The position numbers were made by a program, and so were the translations under genes. Shown in pieces: positions 27,442 to 39,417 of a stretch of DNA of 64,000 nt. The first letter of the stretch is position 1. Each line of letters starts with the position of its first letter. Source of the stretch: Caulobacter sp. NIBR1757 (GTDB taxonomy: Bacteria > Pseudomonadota > Alphaproteobacteria > Caulobacterales > Caulobacteraceae); contig NZ_CP115463.1 in NCBI RefSeq assembly GCF_027912495.1, forward strand, positions 3,484,501 through 3,548,500, written 5' to 3'. The notes under the pieces were generated by a model that saw only the letters and a program-made list of their open reading frames with translations, was not told where the DNA came from and did not search any database.

Positions 27442-27466
27442 CCTTCTCCCGCTTGTCGGGAGAAGG
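27442..27466. terminator. perfect 10-base stem hairpin beyond the RND operon
   Basis: CCTTCTCCCG (27442-27451) pairs exactly with CGGGAGAAGG (27457-27466) across CTTGT, just past the stop of the minus-strand efflux gene at 27475. No T run follows on that strand, so it is either a factor-assisted terminator or a 3' stabilising hairpin. Confidence 0.45.
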
Positions 27467-27474
27467 GATCGGTG

Positions 27475-30400
27475 TCAGGTCACCAGCGGCGACGCGCCCG
27501 TAACCACATCCGGCTGCGCCTCCGCCCCCGGCCCCGTCGGCCCGCGCAGCTTCATCTTGAACTCGCGCCAGGTCACCGACTTGTCCTTGCGGATCAGCCA
27601 GCGGGCGAAGCCGACGATGTCCTCGAGGATGGTGTACATCACCGGCACGAACAGCAGGCTGAGCAGGGTCGAGGTGATCAGGCCGCCGATGACGGCGATG
27701 GCCATCGGCTGGCGGAACTCGACGTCCTCGCCCAAGCCCAGGGCCACCGGCAGCATGCCGGCGCCCATGGCCACGGTGGTCATCAGGATCGGCCGCGCCC
27801 GCTTGTGGGCGGCGTCCATCATGGCGTCGTAGCGGGTCGCCCCGGCGTTGCGGGCCTCGATGCCGTACTCGACCAGCAGGATCGAGTTCTTGGCGGCGAT
27901 GCCCATCAGCATAAGCAGGCCGATCAGGGCCGGCATCGACAGGTTGGTGCCGGTGATCAGCAGGGCGAAGAAGGCCCCGCCCAGCGCCAGCGGCAACGCC
28001 ATCTGGATGGTGATCGGGTGCAGGAAGCTTTTGAACAGCAGGACCAGCACCGCGTACATCAGCAGGATGCCGGTCAGGAAGGCGGTGGCGAATCCGACAC
28101 CCAGCTCGGCGAAGGCCTCGACGTCGCCCGAGGGCTGAACCGAGACGCCGGGCGGCAGATTCTTCATCGACGGCAGGGCCTGCACCGCCTTGTCGGCGTC
28201 GCCCAGGGCCATGCCGGCCAGTTCGGCGGTGATGGTGGCGTTGCGGCTGCGGTCCAGCCGGTCGATCTGGCTGGGCCCGGCCCCGAAGGTGATGTTGGCC
28301 ACCGCCGACAGCGGCACGGCTTCGCCGGAAGCAGTCGGAACCCGTAGGTTCTCGATGACGTCCAGGTGCTCGCGGGCGTCCTCGGTCAGGCGGAGGCGGA
28401 TGGGGATCTGGCGGTCGCCGAGATTGAACTTGGGCAGCAGCTGGTCGATGTCGCCGAGGGTGGCGACCCGCACGGCCTGGCTGATGTCGTTGGCCGAGAC
28501 CCCCATGCGGGCGGCGACGTCCGGCTTGGGGGTGACAAGGATTTCCGGCCGGGCGATGTCGGCGGTGTTGACGACGTTGGCCAGGCCCTCCAGGCCGCGC
28601 ATCTCCTGCTCGACCGCCCGGGCGGCGCGGGCCAGGGCCGGGCCGTCGTCGCTGGTCAGGGTGACGTTGTAGAGCGGGGCCGAGCCGTCGACGCCGAAGC
28701 GGATGCGGACGCCCGGGATATCCTTGAAGCTCTTGGCGACGTCCTGCTCGAACTCCTGCTGGGAGAGCTCGCGGTCGTGCTTGGGCACCAGGTTGGCGGT
28801 CACCGCCGCCCGCCGCACATCACCCAGCGCCGCGCCCGAGCCGCCCGGCCCGGTGGCCGACAGCCCGGCGCCGACGCCGCCGTAGACGCTCTTCACCTCG
28901 GGTCGCTTCTTGAGGGTCTCGGTGATGCGCAGGACCACCGCGTCGGTGTCCTCGATGGTCGACCCCGGCGGCAGTTCGACGCTCATGGCGCTGTAGCCCT
29001 GGTCGCCCGCCGGGATGAATTCGCCCGGCACCAGGGTGGCGACGAAGATCGACAGCACGAAGAAGACCGTGCCCGCGATGAAGGAGACGACCCGGTGCTT
29101 CATGCCCCAGGCCAGCGACTTCAGATAGCGACCCATCCAGAACGGGTCCTTGTGCTCGCTCATCTTGCTGGTCCGCTTGAGCAGATAGGCGCTCATCAGC
29201 GGGGTCAGCATGCGGGCCACGACCAGGGAGAACAGCACCGAGACGCAGGCGGCCAGGGCGAAGCTCTTGAAGAACTGCCCGACCACGCCGGGCATGAAGC
29301 CGACCGGCGCGAACACCGCGATGATAGTCGCCGTCGTCGCCACCACCGCCAGCCCGATCTCGTCCGCCGCCTCCATCGAGGCCTGGTAGGGCGTCAGGTT
29401 GTACTGCTGCATATGCCGGACGATGTTCTCGATCTCGACGATGGCGTCGTCCACGAGGATGCCGATGGTCAGCGACAGGGCCAGCAGGGTGACGACGTTG
29501 AAGGTCTGGTCCAGCGGCGCGAGGATGGCGAAGGTCGGGATCAGGGACAGCGGGATGGCCGTCGCCGTGATCAGGGTGGCCCGCCAGTCGCGCAGGAACA
29601 GGAAGACCACCGCCACCGCCAGGATGGCCCCGAGCAGCAGCGCTTCCACGGAGGCGTTATAGCTGGCCTCGACGTACTGCACCGTCGAGGTCACCTCCTC
29701 GATGTCGAGGTCCTTGCGTTCCGCGTCGAGCTTCTCGACCGCCTTGCGAACGGCCTTGCCGGCCTTGACCTCGCTGCCGTCGCGGGTGCGCAGCATCGAG
29801 AAGGACACCACCTCCTGGCCGTCGAACCGGGCCCGGATGCGCGGCTCGGTCCAGCTGTCGGTGACGGCGCCCAGATCGCCCAGTCGCACGCTGCGGCCGC
29901 CGCCCAGGCTGACCCGCTTGTCGGCCAGCTGTTCGACGGTGTCGGCCCCGCCGAGGGTGCGGATGGCCCGCTCCTCGCCGCCGACCGTGGCCCGGCCGCC
30001 GGGCAGGTCGGCGTTGATGCTGCGCAGGGTCTGGCTGACCTGGGCCGCCGTCACGCCTTGCGCCGCGAGTTTGCGCGGGTCCAGCTCGACGCGGATCTCG
30101 CGCGACACCCCGCCTTCGCGGGTGACCTGGGCGATGCCGGGAATGGCCAGCAGCCGCTTGGAGACGTCGTTGTCGACGAACCAGCTCAGCTGTTCGGGGT
30201 TCAGGCTGCCAGAGCGCACGACATAGGTGATCAGCGGCTGGCCGGAGATGTCGATGCGCTGGACGATCGGCTCGGGGATGTCCTGTGGCAGGTCGGCGCG
30301 CACCGAGGCGACGGCGTTGCGCACGTCGTTGGTGGCCCGCTCCAGATCGACGCCGATCTCGAACTCGACGCTGGTGTTGGAAACCCCGTCGCCGACCGTC

Positions 30401-30651
30401 GAGCGCACATGGCGAACGCCGTTGAGGCCGGTCAGGGCGTCCTCGATGATGCGGGTGACCTGGCTTTCCAGCTCCGGCGGCGCGGCCCCGGGCTGGCCGG
30501 CGGCGACGACGACCAGCGGAAAGTCGATGTCGGGGAAATTGTTGACCCGCATCTGCAGGAAGCCCTGCACCCCGGCCAGGGTCAGGATGATGAACAGCAG
30601 GACGACCGGGATCGGATGCTTGATCGACCAGGCGGAGATGTTGCGGAACAT
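27475..30651 (-). CDS. RND multidrug efflux permease (HAE1 / AcrB type)
   Basis: A 1058-residue inner-membrane proton antiporter, normal length for the AcrB/MexB family. It opens FRNISAWSIKHPIPVVLLFI, has two periplasmic porter loops, and carries the proton-relay acids in LVDDAIVEIENIVRHM of helix 4. Later segments GIAAKNSILLVEYGIEARNA and VFLFLRDWRATLITATAIPL are typical. It forms a trimer with the adaptor encoded nine bases upstream and an outer-membrane TolC-type channel not in this window. Substrates are unknown; similarity to the VexF/MdtB-like subgroup is possible. The two genes are one operon read right to left. Confidence 0.93.
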   Translation of the reverse strand: MFRNISAWSIKHPIPVVLLFIILTLAGVQGFLQMRVNNFPDIDFPLVVVAAGQPGAAPPELESQVTRIIEDALTGLNGVRHVRSTVGDGVSNTSVEFEIGVDLERATNDVRNAVASVRADLPQDIPEPIVQRIDISGQPLITYVVRSGSLNPEQLSWFVDNDVSKRLLAIPGIAQVTREGGVSREIRVELDPRKLAAQGVTAAQVSQTLRSINADLPGGRATVGGEERAIRTLGGADTVEQLADKRVSLGGGRSVRLGDLGAVTDSWTEPRIRARFDGQEVVSFSMLRTRDGSEVKAGKAVRKAVEKLDAERKDLDIEEVTSTVQYVEASYNASVEALLLGAILAVAVVFLFLRDWRATLITATAIPLSLIPTFAILAPLDQTFNVVTLLALSLTIGILVDDAIVEIENIVRHMQQYNLTPYQASMEAADEIGLAVVATTATIIAVFAPVGFMPGVVGQFFKSFALAACVSVLFSLVVARMLTPLMSAYLLKRTSKMSEHKDPFWMGRYLKSLAWGMKHRVVSFIAGTVFFVLSIFVATLVPGEFIPAGDQGYSAMSVELPPGSTIEDTDAVVLRITETLKKRPEVKSVYGGVGAGLSATGPGGSGAALGDVRRAAVTANLVPKHDRELSQQEFEQDVAKSFKDIPGVRIRFGVDGSAPLYNVTLTSDDGPALARAARAVEQEMRGLEGLANVVNTADIARPEILVTPKPDVAARMGVSANDISQAVRVATLGDIDQLLPKFNLGDRQIPIRLRLTEDAREHLDVIENLRVPTASGEAVPLSAVANITFGAGPSQIDRLDRSRNATITAELAGMALGDADKAVQALPSMKNLPPGVSVQPSGDVEAFAELGVGFATAFLTGILLMYAVLVLLFKSFLHPITIQMALPLALGGAFFALLITGTNLSMPALIGLLMLMGIAAKNSILLVEYGIEARNAGATRYDAMMDAAHKRARPILMTTVAMGAGMLPVALGLGEDVEFRQPMAIAVIGGLITSTLLSLLFVPVMYTILEDIVGFARWLIRKDKSVTWREFKMKLRGPTGPGAEAQPDVVTGASPLVT

Positions 30652-30660
30652 CGGCCGCCC

Positions 30661-31767
30661 CTAGCGCTTGGGCTGGGCGGTGACCACGCGGACATGGTCC
30701 CCGTCGGCCAGGAACCCGGCGCCGCCGACCACGACCCGCTCGCCGGCGTTCAGGCCGGCGGCGATCTCGACGCTCTCGCCGACCCGGGCGCCGGTGGTCA
30801 CCTCGCGGAAATGCGCGACGTTGCCGGCGTCGACGACATAGACGCCGGCCTTCGAGTTGCGGAACACCACGGACGACTGCGGCAGCACGAGGGCCGGCTG
30901 GTCGCCGACATCGATGCTGGCCTTGGCGAACATGCCGGGGCGGAAGCTTTGGGGCGAGGCCAGGCTGACGCGGGCCAGGCCGACGCGGGTCTGGGCGTCG
31001 ACGCGCGGGGTGATCAGGCGGACCACGCCGCCGGTCTGGCCGCCCTCGTCGCCGGTGATGGTCGCCGGCATGCCGGGTCGCAGCAGCGTCAGCTGGGCTT
31101 CCGGAACCTCGCCGGCCAGTTCCAGCCGGCCGTCACGGACCAGGCGGAACAGTTCGACGCCGGGCTGGACGATCTGGCCCTTTACCACCGCGCGGCTGGA
31201 GACCCGGCCGCTGACCGGGGCGCGAAGGTTGGTCTGGTCGAGCTGGGCGGCGGCCGAGGCGGCGGCCGCTTCGGCCTGGGCGACGCCGGCCGAGGCCGTG
31301 CGCTGCCTCGCCAGGGCGGTGTCGAGCGCCGCCTGCGAGAGATAGCCCTTGGCCTTCAGTTCCTGCGACCGGCCGAGCGCCGCAGTCGCTTCCGCCAGCG
31401 TGGCCTTGGCCGACAGCACCCCGGCCTGCGCCTGGCTCAGCGCCGCCCGCTGGACGGTGTCGCTCATCTTGACGATCAGCTGGCCCTGGCGGACCCAGTC
31501 GCCTTCGTCGGCCAGCACCTGCACGGCGGTCAGCCCGCCGGTCTCGGCGCCGACGATGACCTCGTTCCAGGCGGTGACCGTGCCCGACACCTCGATACGC
31601 CGCGGCAGGGTCTGCTCGGAGACGACGGCGGCGGTGACGGTCTGCGCGACCTTGGCCTTGGGCGCCTCTTCCGTCTTGCCACAGGCGGCCAGCGGCAACG
31701 CCAGCACGAGGGCGAAAGTCACAACGAGGGTCCGCGTCCGGCTTTGCCGGTCGGTGAAGGCGCGCAC
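30661..31767 (-). CDS. RND efflux periplasmic adaptor (membrane-fusion protein)
   Basis: A 368-residue lipoprotein adaptor. The signal ends in a lipobox (VLALPLAACGK), so C29 should be lipidated and anchor the protein to the inner membrane. After the beta-barrel start (LPRRIEVSGTVTAWNEVIVG) comes the lipoyl half-motif, an alpha-helical hairpin (about residues 105-165, ALSQAQAGVLSAKATLAEAT), the second lipoyl half (LRAPVSGRVSSRAVVKGQIV) and a membrane-proximal domain. It couples the RND permease to a TolC-type duct. It is the first gene of the operon. Confidence 0.92.
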   Translation of the reverse strand: MRAFTDRQSRTRTLVVTFALVLALPLAACGKTEEAPKAKVAQTVTAAVVSEQTLPRRIEVSGTVTAWNEVIVGAETGGLTAVQVLADEGDWVRQGQLIVKMSDTVQRAALSQAQAGVLSAKATLAEATAALGRSQELKAKGYLSQAALDTALARQRTASAGVAQAEAAAASAAAQLDQTNLRAPVSGRVSSRAVVKGQIVQPGVELFRLVRDGRLELAGEVPEAQLTLLRPGMPATITGDEGGQTGGVVRLITPRVDAQTRVGLARVSLASPQSFRPGMFAKASIDVGDQPALVLPQSSVVFRNSKAGVYVVDAGNVAHFREVTTGARVGESVEIAAGLNAGERVVVGGAGFLADGDHVRVVTAQPKR

Positions 31768-31996
31768 GTCGTACTCCCCAGTCTGTGCAGACGTCAGGCG
31801 GTATCTAGGCCGTTGCGGTCATTTCGCAACCGCGAAGAGCCCCGTTACCTGTCGATGACGCGCGGGAACCGCCGGTTCCGACATCCTGCTGACAAAATAG
31901 GGACAGAGCCAAGGCGCCGAACGCCGTTCTGCAGTCCATGATTGAACTTGTCACAGCCACGCTGCCAAGCTGATCGCCTCAGGGGGGAGTGATTCC

Positions 31997-34900
31997 ATGG
32001 CCACGATCAATGGCGACATTCTGTACAACACCATCCACGGCACCTCGGCGGCGGACACCATCAATGGCCTGGGGGGCAACGACACCCTCTATGGCGAGGG
32101 CGGCAACGACACGCTGAACGGCGGGGACGGCGATGACACCCTGATCGGCGGTGTCGGCGCCGACACCATGAACGGCGGCGCCGGCAACGACCGCATCATC
32201 AGCTGGTATCTCTTCGGCGAGACCGACGTCATCGACGGCGGCGACGGCACCGATACCTTCGTGACCAGCTTCGAGCCCGAGGAGACTTTCGAGCGCGGCG
32301 TCGTGATGACCATCGAGAACGGCGTCGTCATCACCCCCTGGGCCCGTATCCAGAATGTCGAGAACTTCGAGCTGACCGGCACCACCTACTCCGACACCCT
32401 CATCGGCGGTTCGGGTTCGAACATCCTGTACGGCCGCGCGGGAGATGACCGGATCAGCGGAGGGTTTCTGGGCGACACCCTCTATGGCGACGCCGGAACG
32501 GACTTCGTCAACGGATATGCGGGCAACGACTATCTCTATGGCGGCGACGGGGATGACGCCGTGTCCGGCGACGAAGGCCTCGACACGATCTACGGCGGCG
32601 CGGGGAACGACTCCCTGTCCGCCGGTTCGGGCAACGACCTGCTGTTTGGCGAGGACGGCGCCGACAGCTTTTACTCCCATGAGGGCGCCGACCGCCTGAC
32701 CGGCGGAGCGGGCTCCGACACCTTCTTCTATAATCTGTTGTCCGACAGCACCGTCGCCGCCGCCGGCCGCGACAGTATCGTCGACTTCTCGATGGGGGAC
32801 CTCATCGATCTGTCCTGGTTCGACGCCAACAGCGTCGAAACCGGCTTCCAGCAGCTGGCGTTCAGCGAGACCGCGGCGGCGAATTCGGTCTGGACCGTTG
32901 CCGGATCGACGAGCAGCGTCTTCATCGACAACAGCGGCGACGCCGTCGCCGACTTCCAGATCGACTTTCTCAACGGCGCGGTGCTGACGGCCTCAAGCTT
33001 CAACTTCGTCCGCGCCGGGCCGACCCGGGGCCTGATGCAGTTCGACCGCACCCTGGTCGATACGACCGGCCTTCACTACCTCGCCGGCGACGCCCGGCGC
33101 GAGGTGATTCAGGGCCTGGACGGCGCCGACTATCTGGTCGGGAATGCAGGATCTGACCGCCTTGAGGGCGGCGAGGGCAACGACAGCCTCTACGGCGGCA
33201 ACGACGAGGACTCCCTCTACGGCGGGGCCGGGCAGGACCTGCTATTCGGAGAATCCGGCTTCGACTGGCTTTATGGCGGCGCCGACGATGATCAGCTGTC
33301 CGGCGGCATCCTGGACGATTACCTGTTCGGCGAGGACGGCGCCGACATCCTCACCGGCGGCGCCGGCGCGGACAGGCTATATGGCGGCGCCGGCGCCGAC
33401 CGCTTCGTCTACGCCCTCGCCGACAGCACGGTCAGTTACTATTACCGGGACACCATCAGCGACTTCGAAGCCGGCGATCTGATCGACTTCAGCGGCATCG
33501 ACGCCGACGCCGCAACCGCCGGCCAACAGACCCTGCTGTTCAGCGCCACCACCGCCGCCGCCTTCAGCGTCTGGTCGGGCTCCACCGGCGGAACCACCAA
33601 CCTCTTCATCGACAATACTGGCGACGCCGTCGCCGACTTCCAGCTCGACCTGAGTAACGGGTACACTGTCACCGTCGCCGACTTCCTGGGCGTCGTCTCA
33701 CCGCCCCCGCCTCCGCCGCCACCCCCGCCCACTTATGCCTTGATGACCGGCACCGGCGCGGGCGAGACCCTGACCGGCACGACCGCCCGGGATCAGATCC
33801 AGGGCCTGGGCGGCGCCGACCTCCTGCTCGGCGGCGACGCCGACGACCTGCTGGAAGGCGGCGACGGCGATGACGTGCTGACCGGCGGGGCCGGCAGCGA
33901 CATCCTCACCGGGGGGACCGGCGCCGACCAGTTCGTCGCCACGGCCGGCAGCGGCGACGATGTGGTCAGCGACTTCACGGTTGGCAGCGACCTGATCGAT
34001 GTCACGGCCTTTGCAGGCTACCAGTCCATCGCCCAGGACGGGGCCGACACCCTGGTCACCGTGGCGACCGGGGTCACCCTGCGCCTGGTCGGCGTCTCGG
34101 CCGGCACGGTGACGGACGCCAGCTTCCTCGGCCTGCCGCCTCCCCCGCCGCCTCCGCCGCCCCCGCCCCCTCCTCCGCCGCCGCCGCCAGGGACCTTCGA
34201 CCGCACCCTGACCGGCACGGTGGGCGCCAACACCATCACCGGCGACGACCGTTGGGAACTGATCCTCGGCCTGGACGGCAACGACAGCCTCTACGGCATG
34301 GGCGGCAACGACCGGATCGAGGGGGGCCTCAACAACGACAAGCTCTACGGCGGCGACGGTGACGACGTCCTGGTCGGCGCCGGCGGCCAGGACACCCTGA
34401 CCGGCGGGGCCGGGAGCGATCTGTTCGTCTTCTCGACCGGCGACGGGGCCAACACCATCGCCGACTTCGAGGACGGCATCGACCTGATCGACATCAGCGC
34501 CTATGGCGCCTACACCTCGATCATCCAGCTGAGCGCCAACACCAAGGTCAGCTTCGCCGACGGCGGCTACATCACCCTGACCAACTTCACGGCGTCCAAC
34601 CTGACGGCGGCGGACTTCGTCACCGGTTCGCCGCCGCCGCCGCCTCCACCACCACCGCCTCCGCCTCCCCCTCCGCCAACCTACACCCTGCTGACCGGGA
34701 CGAGCGCCGCCGAGACCCTGACCGGCACGACCGGCCGCGACCAGATCCAGGGGCTCGAGGGCGCCGACCTCCTGATCGGCGGCGACGCCGACGACCTGCT
34801 GGAAGGCGGCGACGGCGACGACGCCCTGACCGGCGGGGCCGGGAGCGACATCCTCACCGGCGGGGCCGGGGCCGACCGTTTCGTCGCCACGGCGGGAGGC

Positions 34901-35677
34901 GGCGACGATGTGGTCACCGACTTCACCGTGGGCAGCGACCTGATCGATGTGACCGCCTTCGCCGGCTACCAGTCCATCGCCCAGGACGGAGCCGACACCC
35001 TGGTCACCGTCGCCACCGGCGTGACCCTGCGCCTGACCGGGGTCGCGGCCTCGACCGTCACCGAGGCCAGCTTCCTCGGCCTGCCGCCGCCTCCGCCGCC
35101 CCCGCCGCCCCCGCCACCCCCTCCGCCGGCGGAACCGACGGCGCCGGCCGGCATGAGCGTCATCACCGGCACCGCCGGAATCGACAGCCTGCCGGGCACC
35201 ACAGGGGCCGAGGCCATCTACGGCCTGGCCGGCAAGGACAACATCAACGCCGCCGCCGGCGACGACTGGCTGTCGGGCGGCGACGGCGACGACCGCATCT
35301 CCGGCGGCAGCGGCAACGACACCTTCTACGGCGGGGCCGGCCGGGACATCATGACCGGCGGCGTCGGGCTTGACACCTTCATCATCTATGTGGCCAGCGA
35401 CAGCGGGCCGACATCGACGACCCGCGACTGGATCAACGACTTCAATGTCGCCCAGGGCGACATCCTCGATGTCAGCCTGGTGGACGCCGACACGGCCACT
35501 GCCGGCGACCAGGCCTTCAGCCTTGTCTCCGCCTTCAGCGGCGCGGCGGGGCAGATGGTGCGCAGCTACGACAGCGGGACCAACATCACCCTGCTGTCGT
35601 TCGACGTGAACGGCGACAGCGCCGCCGACATGCAGGTCGAGCTGACGGGCGACATCAACAGCGGCTGGATTCTCTAG
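31997..35677 (+). CDS. modular RTX protein with four polyproline spacers
   Basis: A 1226-residue protein made of five RTX modules (GGxGxDxLxGG repeats), each followed by a beta-rich segment such as DVVSDFTVGSDLIDVTAFAG. Polyproline runs of about 11 to 18 residues lie near residues 568-578, 714-731, 878-894 and 1029-1044. The modules at about 33733-34136 and 34679-35082 are close duplicates, separated by a different one. No Sec signal is present; the C-terminus (QVELTGDINSGWIL) resembles a type I secretion end. Calcium-dependent folding after export is expected. No protease, lipase or adhesin catalytic motif is seen, so the modules may be a stalk or surface layer. RBS GGGGGAG precedes the ATG. 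Confidence 0.87.
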   Translation: MATINGDILYNTIHGTSAADTINGLGGNDTLYGEGGNDTLNGGDGDDTLIGGVGADTMNGGAGNDRIISWYLFGETDVIDGGDGTDTFVTSFEPEETFERGVVMTIENGVVITPWARIQNVENFELTGTTYSDTLIGGSGSNILYGRAGDDRISGGFLGDTLYGDAGTDFVNGYAGNDYLYGGDGDDAVSGDEGLDTIYGGAGNDSLSAGSGNDLLFGEDGADSFYSHEGADRLTGGAGSDTFFYNLLSDSTVAAAGRDSIVDFSMGDLIDLSWFDANSVETGFQQLAFSETAAANSVWTVAGSTSSVFIDNSGDAVADFQIDFLNGAVLTASSFNFVRAGPTRGLMQFDRTLVDTTGLHYLAGDARREVIQGLDGADYLVGNAGSDRLEGGEGNDSLYGGNDEDSLYGGAGQDLLFGESGFDWLYGGADDDQLSGGILDDYLFGEDGADILTGGAGADRLYGGAGADRFVYALADSTVSYYYRDTISDFEAGDLIDFSGIDADAATAGQQTLLFSATTAAAFSVWSGSTGGTTNLFIDNTGDAVADFQLDLSNGYTVTVADFLGVVSPPPPPPPPPPTYALMTGTGAGETLTGTTARDQIQGLGGADLLLGGDADDLLEGGDGDDVLTGGAGSDILTGGTGADQFVATAGSGDDVVSDFTVGSDLIDVTAFAGYQSIAQDGADTLVTVATGVTLRLVGVSAGTVTDASFLGLPPPPPPPPPPPPPPPPPPGTFDRTLTGTVGANTITGDDRWELILGLDGNDSLYGMGGNDRIEGGLNNDKLYGGDGDDVLVGAGGQDTLTGGAGSDLFVFSTGDGANTIADFEDGIDLIDISAYGAYTSIIQLSANTKVSFADGGYITLTNFTASNLTAADFVTGSPPPPPPPPPPPPPPPPTYTLLTGTSAAETLTGTTGRDQIQGLEGADLLIGGDADDLLEGGDGDDALTGGAGSDILTGGAGADRFVATAGGGDDVVTDFTVGSDLIDVTAFAGYQSIAQDGADTLVTVATGVTLRLTGVAASTVTEASFLGLPPPPPPPPPPPPPPPAEPTAPAGMSVITGTAGIDSLPGTTGAEAIYGLAGKDNINAAAGDDWLSGGDGDDRISGGSGNDTFYGGAGRDIMTGGVGLDTFIIYVASDSGPTSTTRDWINDFNVAQGDILDVSLVDADTATAGDQAFSLVSAFSGAAGQMVRSYDSGTNITLLSFDVNGDSAADMQVELTGDINSGWIL

Positions 35678-35688
35678 CCGCCGTCATC

Positions 35689-35725
35689 CCACGCCACGTC
35701 GACCCGGCGGGTCGGCGTGGCGTGG
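35689..35725. terminator. hairpin between the RTX gene and lepA
   Basis: CCACGCCACGtCGACCC pairs with GGGTCGgCGTGGCGTGG over a three-base loop, twelve bases after the RTX stop. The stem is long and GC-rich but has no T run after it. It probably separates the RTX transcript from lepA. Confidence 0.55.
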
Positions 35726-35767
35726 AAGGCTCGCACTTGCCCCGATCTGTGCTAGACGCGCCCCACC

Positions 35768-37578
<1,811 letters not shown>

Positions 37579-37579
<1 letters not shown>

Positions 37580-37785
37580 TGCTGCCTCAGGAGCTCGACG
37601 GCGTGACTCTGCTCGTCGACGTTCCTTTGGCGGGCCTGCAGGCCGGGGATGTCGGCACGATCGTCGCCATCACCCGCGCCGACGACGGCCGTCTTCGCTA
37701 CACAATCGAGATCGAGCGGCCGGAGGGCGGGACGGCCGACGGCCAACTGATCGACCTCGACGCCTCCCAGTTCGGGCTGGACTGA
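37579..37785 (+). CDS. small DUF4926-like protein
   Basis: A 68-residue acidic protein reading LDGVTLLVDVPLAGLQAGDVG then TIVAI, with a late beta segment, close in pattern to DUF4926 proteins, which often accompany toxin-antitoxin or polymorphic toxin loci but have no agreed role. The ATG overlaps the lepA stop by one base, so it is read from the same messenger. Its TGA stop abuts the stop codon of the convergent ligase gene (37785/37786). Confidence 0.6.
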
Positions 37786-39348
37786 TCAGGCCTCCAGCAG
37801 CTTGCGCAGTTCGTTCTTGGCCACCTTCTCCAGGGTGGCGCGCGGGAAGCTGTCGACGAACCGCACCTCGTGCGGCTGCTTGAAGCTGGCCAGCTGGTCC
37901 TTGCAGGCCGACAGGATCGCTGCCTCCAGCCCGTCCGTGCCGCCGGGGGCGATGACGAAGGCGACCGGGACCTCGTCCAGCATCGGGTGGCGCTTGGCGA
38001 CAACGGCCACCTCGCCGACGCCCGGCACCGACGCCACGACACGCTCGATTTCCGAAGCCGCGACGTTCTCGCCGCCGACCTTGAGCATGTCCTTGGAGCG
38101 GTCGGCGAAATAGAGGTAGCCGTCCTCAGCCACCCGGACGCGGTCTCCGGTGATGAACAGGCCGTCTTCGGTGAAGGCCTTGGCGGTGGCTTCCGGATCG
38201 GAGGCGTACTCCAGGAACAGCGACACCCCCCGGATGCCGCCGACCAGAAGGTCCCCCGTTTCGCCGACGGCGACGGGCTGCCCCTCATCGTCCAGCACAT
38301 GGATGGCGTAGGCCGGTGAGGGCCGGCCCATCGACATCGGGGCGTCGGGGGCGGTGGGCGAGCCGACGGTGCCGTGGGTCATGGTCTCGGTCATGCCCCA
38401 CCAGCCGACGGTCTTGACCCCGAACAGCTTGTCGGTGGCCGGGTCGCAGATGCCGTTGCCGAAGTTTCGGTAGCTGTGTTTGGGCACGGGATGGCCGGCG
38501 ATGGCCTTCAGGCAGAAGGGGACCATCGAGGTCCAGGTACAGCCGTGTTTGAGCGACACGGGCCAGAAGCGGCTGGCCGAGAATTTCGGCATCAGCACCG
38601 CCGTGCAGCCGGCCCAGAAGGCGGCCAGCACCGAATAGACCTGGGCGTTGGTGTGGAACAGCGGCAGGTAGACGAGGTGGACGTCCTCGGGGACCAGCCC
38701 TTCGTTCTGGGCGCACATGCGGCCGCCCCACAGGGCGTTGGCGTGGGTCCAGAGCACTGCCTTGGGCCGCGCCGTGGTGCCGCTGGTGTACTGGATACCG
38801 AAATGGGCCCAGGGGTCGTGGGGGCGGTCGGCCAGCGCAGCCGGGTCGGCGTCCAGCCCCGCGAAGGCCTCGAATCCCTCGGCCGAGGCCGGCTGGCCGC
38901 TGTCATTGTCGGTGACCACAATCCAGCCCAGTTGCGGCGCCGCCTCGCGCACCAGGGCGGCCAGCATCGGCTGAGTGATCGCCCCGACCGCGCCGCTGTG
39001 CTGCGCGAAATAGCGGACCTCATCCAGGCTCGACTTGGTATTGGTGGTCACCGGCACGGCGCCGGCGTAGGCGCAGCCCAGCCAGCTGATCACCGACTCC
39101 GGGCAGTTTTCCAGATGCACCAGCACCCGGTCGCCGACCTTCACCCCCCGCGCCTGCAGCCCGGCGGCCAGCCGGCGCACGGCGTCGGCGAACTGGGCGT
39201 AGGACCAGGTCCGCCCCTCGCCCTCGAAGGGCTCCCAGACCAGGAACGGGTGGTCGCCGCGCCAGGCGGCGCGGGCGTCGATCAGGCTGCGGATATCCAT
39301 GCCCTCGAAGGGCGTCAGGGGTCTGGGAGCGGTCATGGCGTAGAACAT
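37786..39348 (-). CDS. AMP-dependent acyl-CoA synthetase/ligase (CaiC-like)
   Basis: A 520-residue ANL-superfamily enzyme that activates a carboxylic acid with ATP and joins it to CoA. Motifs: the P-loop YTSGTTARPKAVLWTHAN, the adenine site GWWGMTETM, the hinge LFITGDRVR and KVGGENVAASEIE, and the catalytic lysine in LEKVAKNELRKLL. The start at 39348 (MFYAMTAPRP) follows GGGAGG by eight bases. Substrate class (carnitine/crotonobetaine-like, aromatic or fatty acid) cannot be fixed; no pathway genes lie beside it. Confidence 0.88.
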   Translation of the reverse strand: MFYAMTAPRPLTPFEGMDIRSLIDARAAWRGDHPFLVWEPFEGEGRTWSYAQFADAVRRLAAGLQARGVKVGDRVLVHLENCPESVISWLGCAYAGAVPVTTNTKSSLDEVRYFAQHSGAVGAITQPMLAALVREAAPQLGWIVVTDNDSGQPASAEGFEAFAGLDADPAALADRPHDPWAHFGIQYTSGTTARPKAVLWTHANALWGGRMCAQNEGLVPEDVHLVYLPLFHTNAQVYSVLAAFWAGCTAVLMPKFSASRFWPVSLKHGCTWTSMVPFCLKAIAGHPVPKHSYRNFGNGICDPATDKLFGVKTVGWWGMTETMTHGTVGSPTAPDAPMSMGRPSPAYAIHVLDDEGQPVAVGETGDLLVGGIRGVSLFLEYASDPEATAKAFTEDGLFITGDRVRVAEDGYLYFADRSKDMLKVGGENVAASEIERVVASVPGVGEVAVVAKRHPMLDEVPVAFVIAPGGTDGLEAAILSACKDQLASFKQPHEVRFVDSFPRATLEKVAKNELRKLLEA

Positions 39349-39417
39349 GGCGGTCCTCCCACCGGTTGGTAAAGGGCGCCGTCGCGTCAGCGGCGAACCT
39401 GCGCTAGAAGGCGGCCC

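Noticed and set aside
25747..28347. 866-codon plus-strand frame opposite the SLC13 and RND genes.
   Set aside because: Composition is Gly/Asp/His/Gln-rich without any domain; the minus-strand genes have full family signatures.
28366..31941. 1191-codon plus-strand frame opposite the RND permease and adaptor genes.
   Set aside because: It spans two well-defined minus-strand genes and their gap and has no recognisable motifs; it is a GC shadow.
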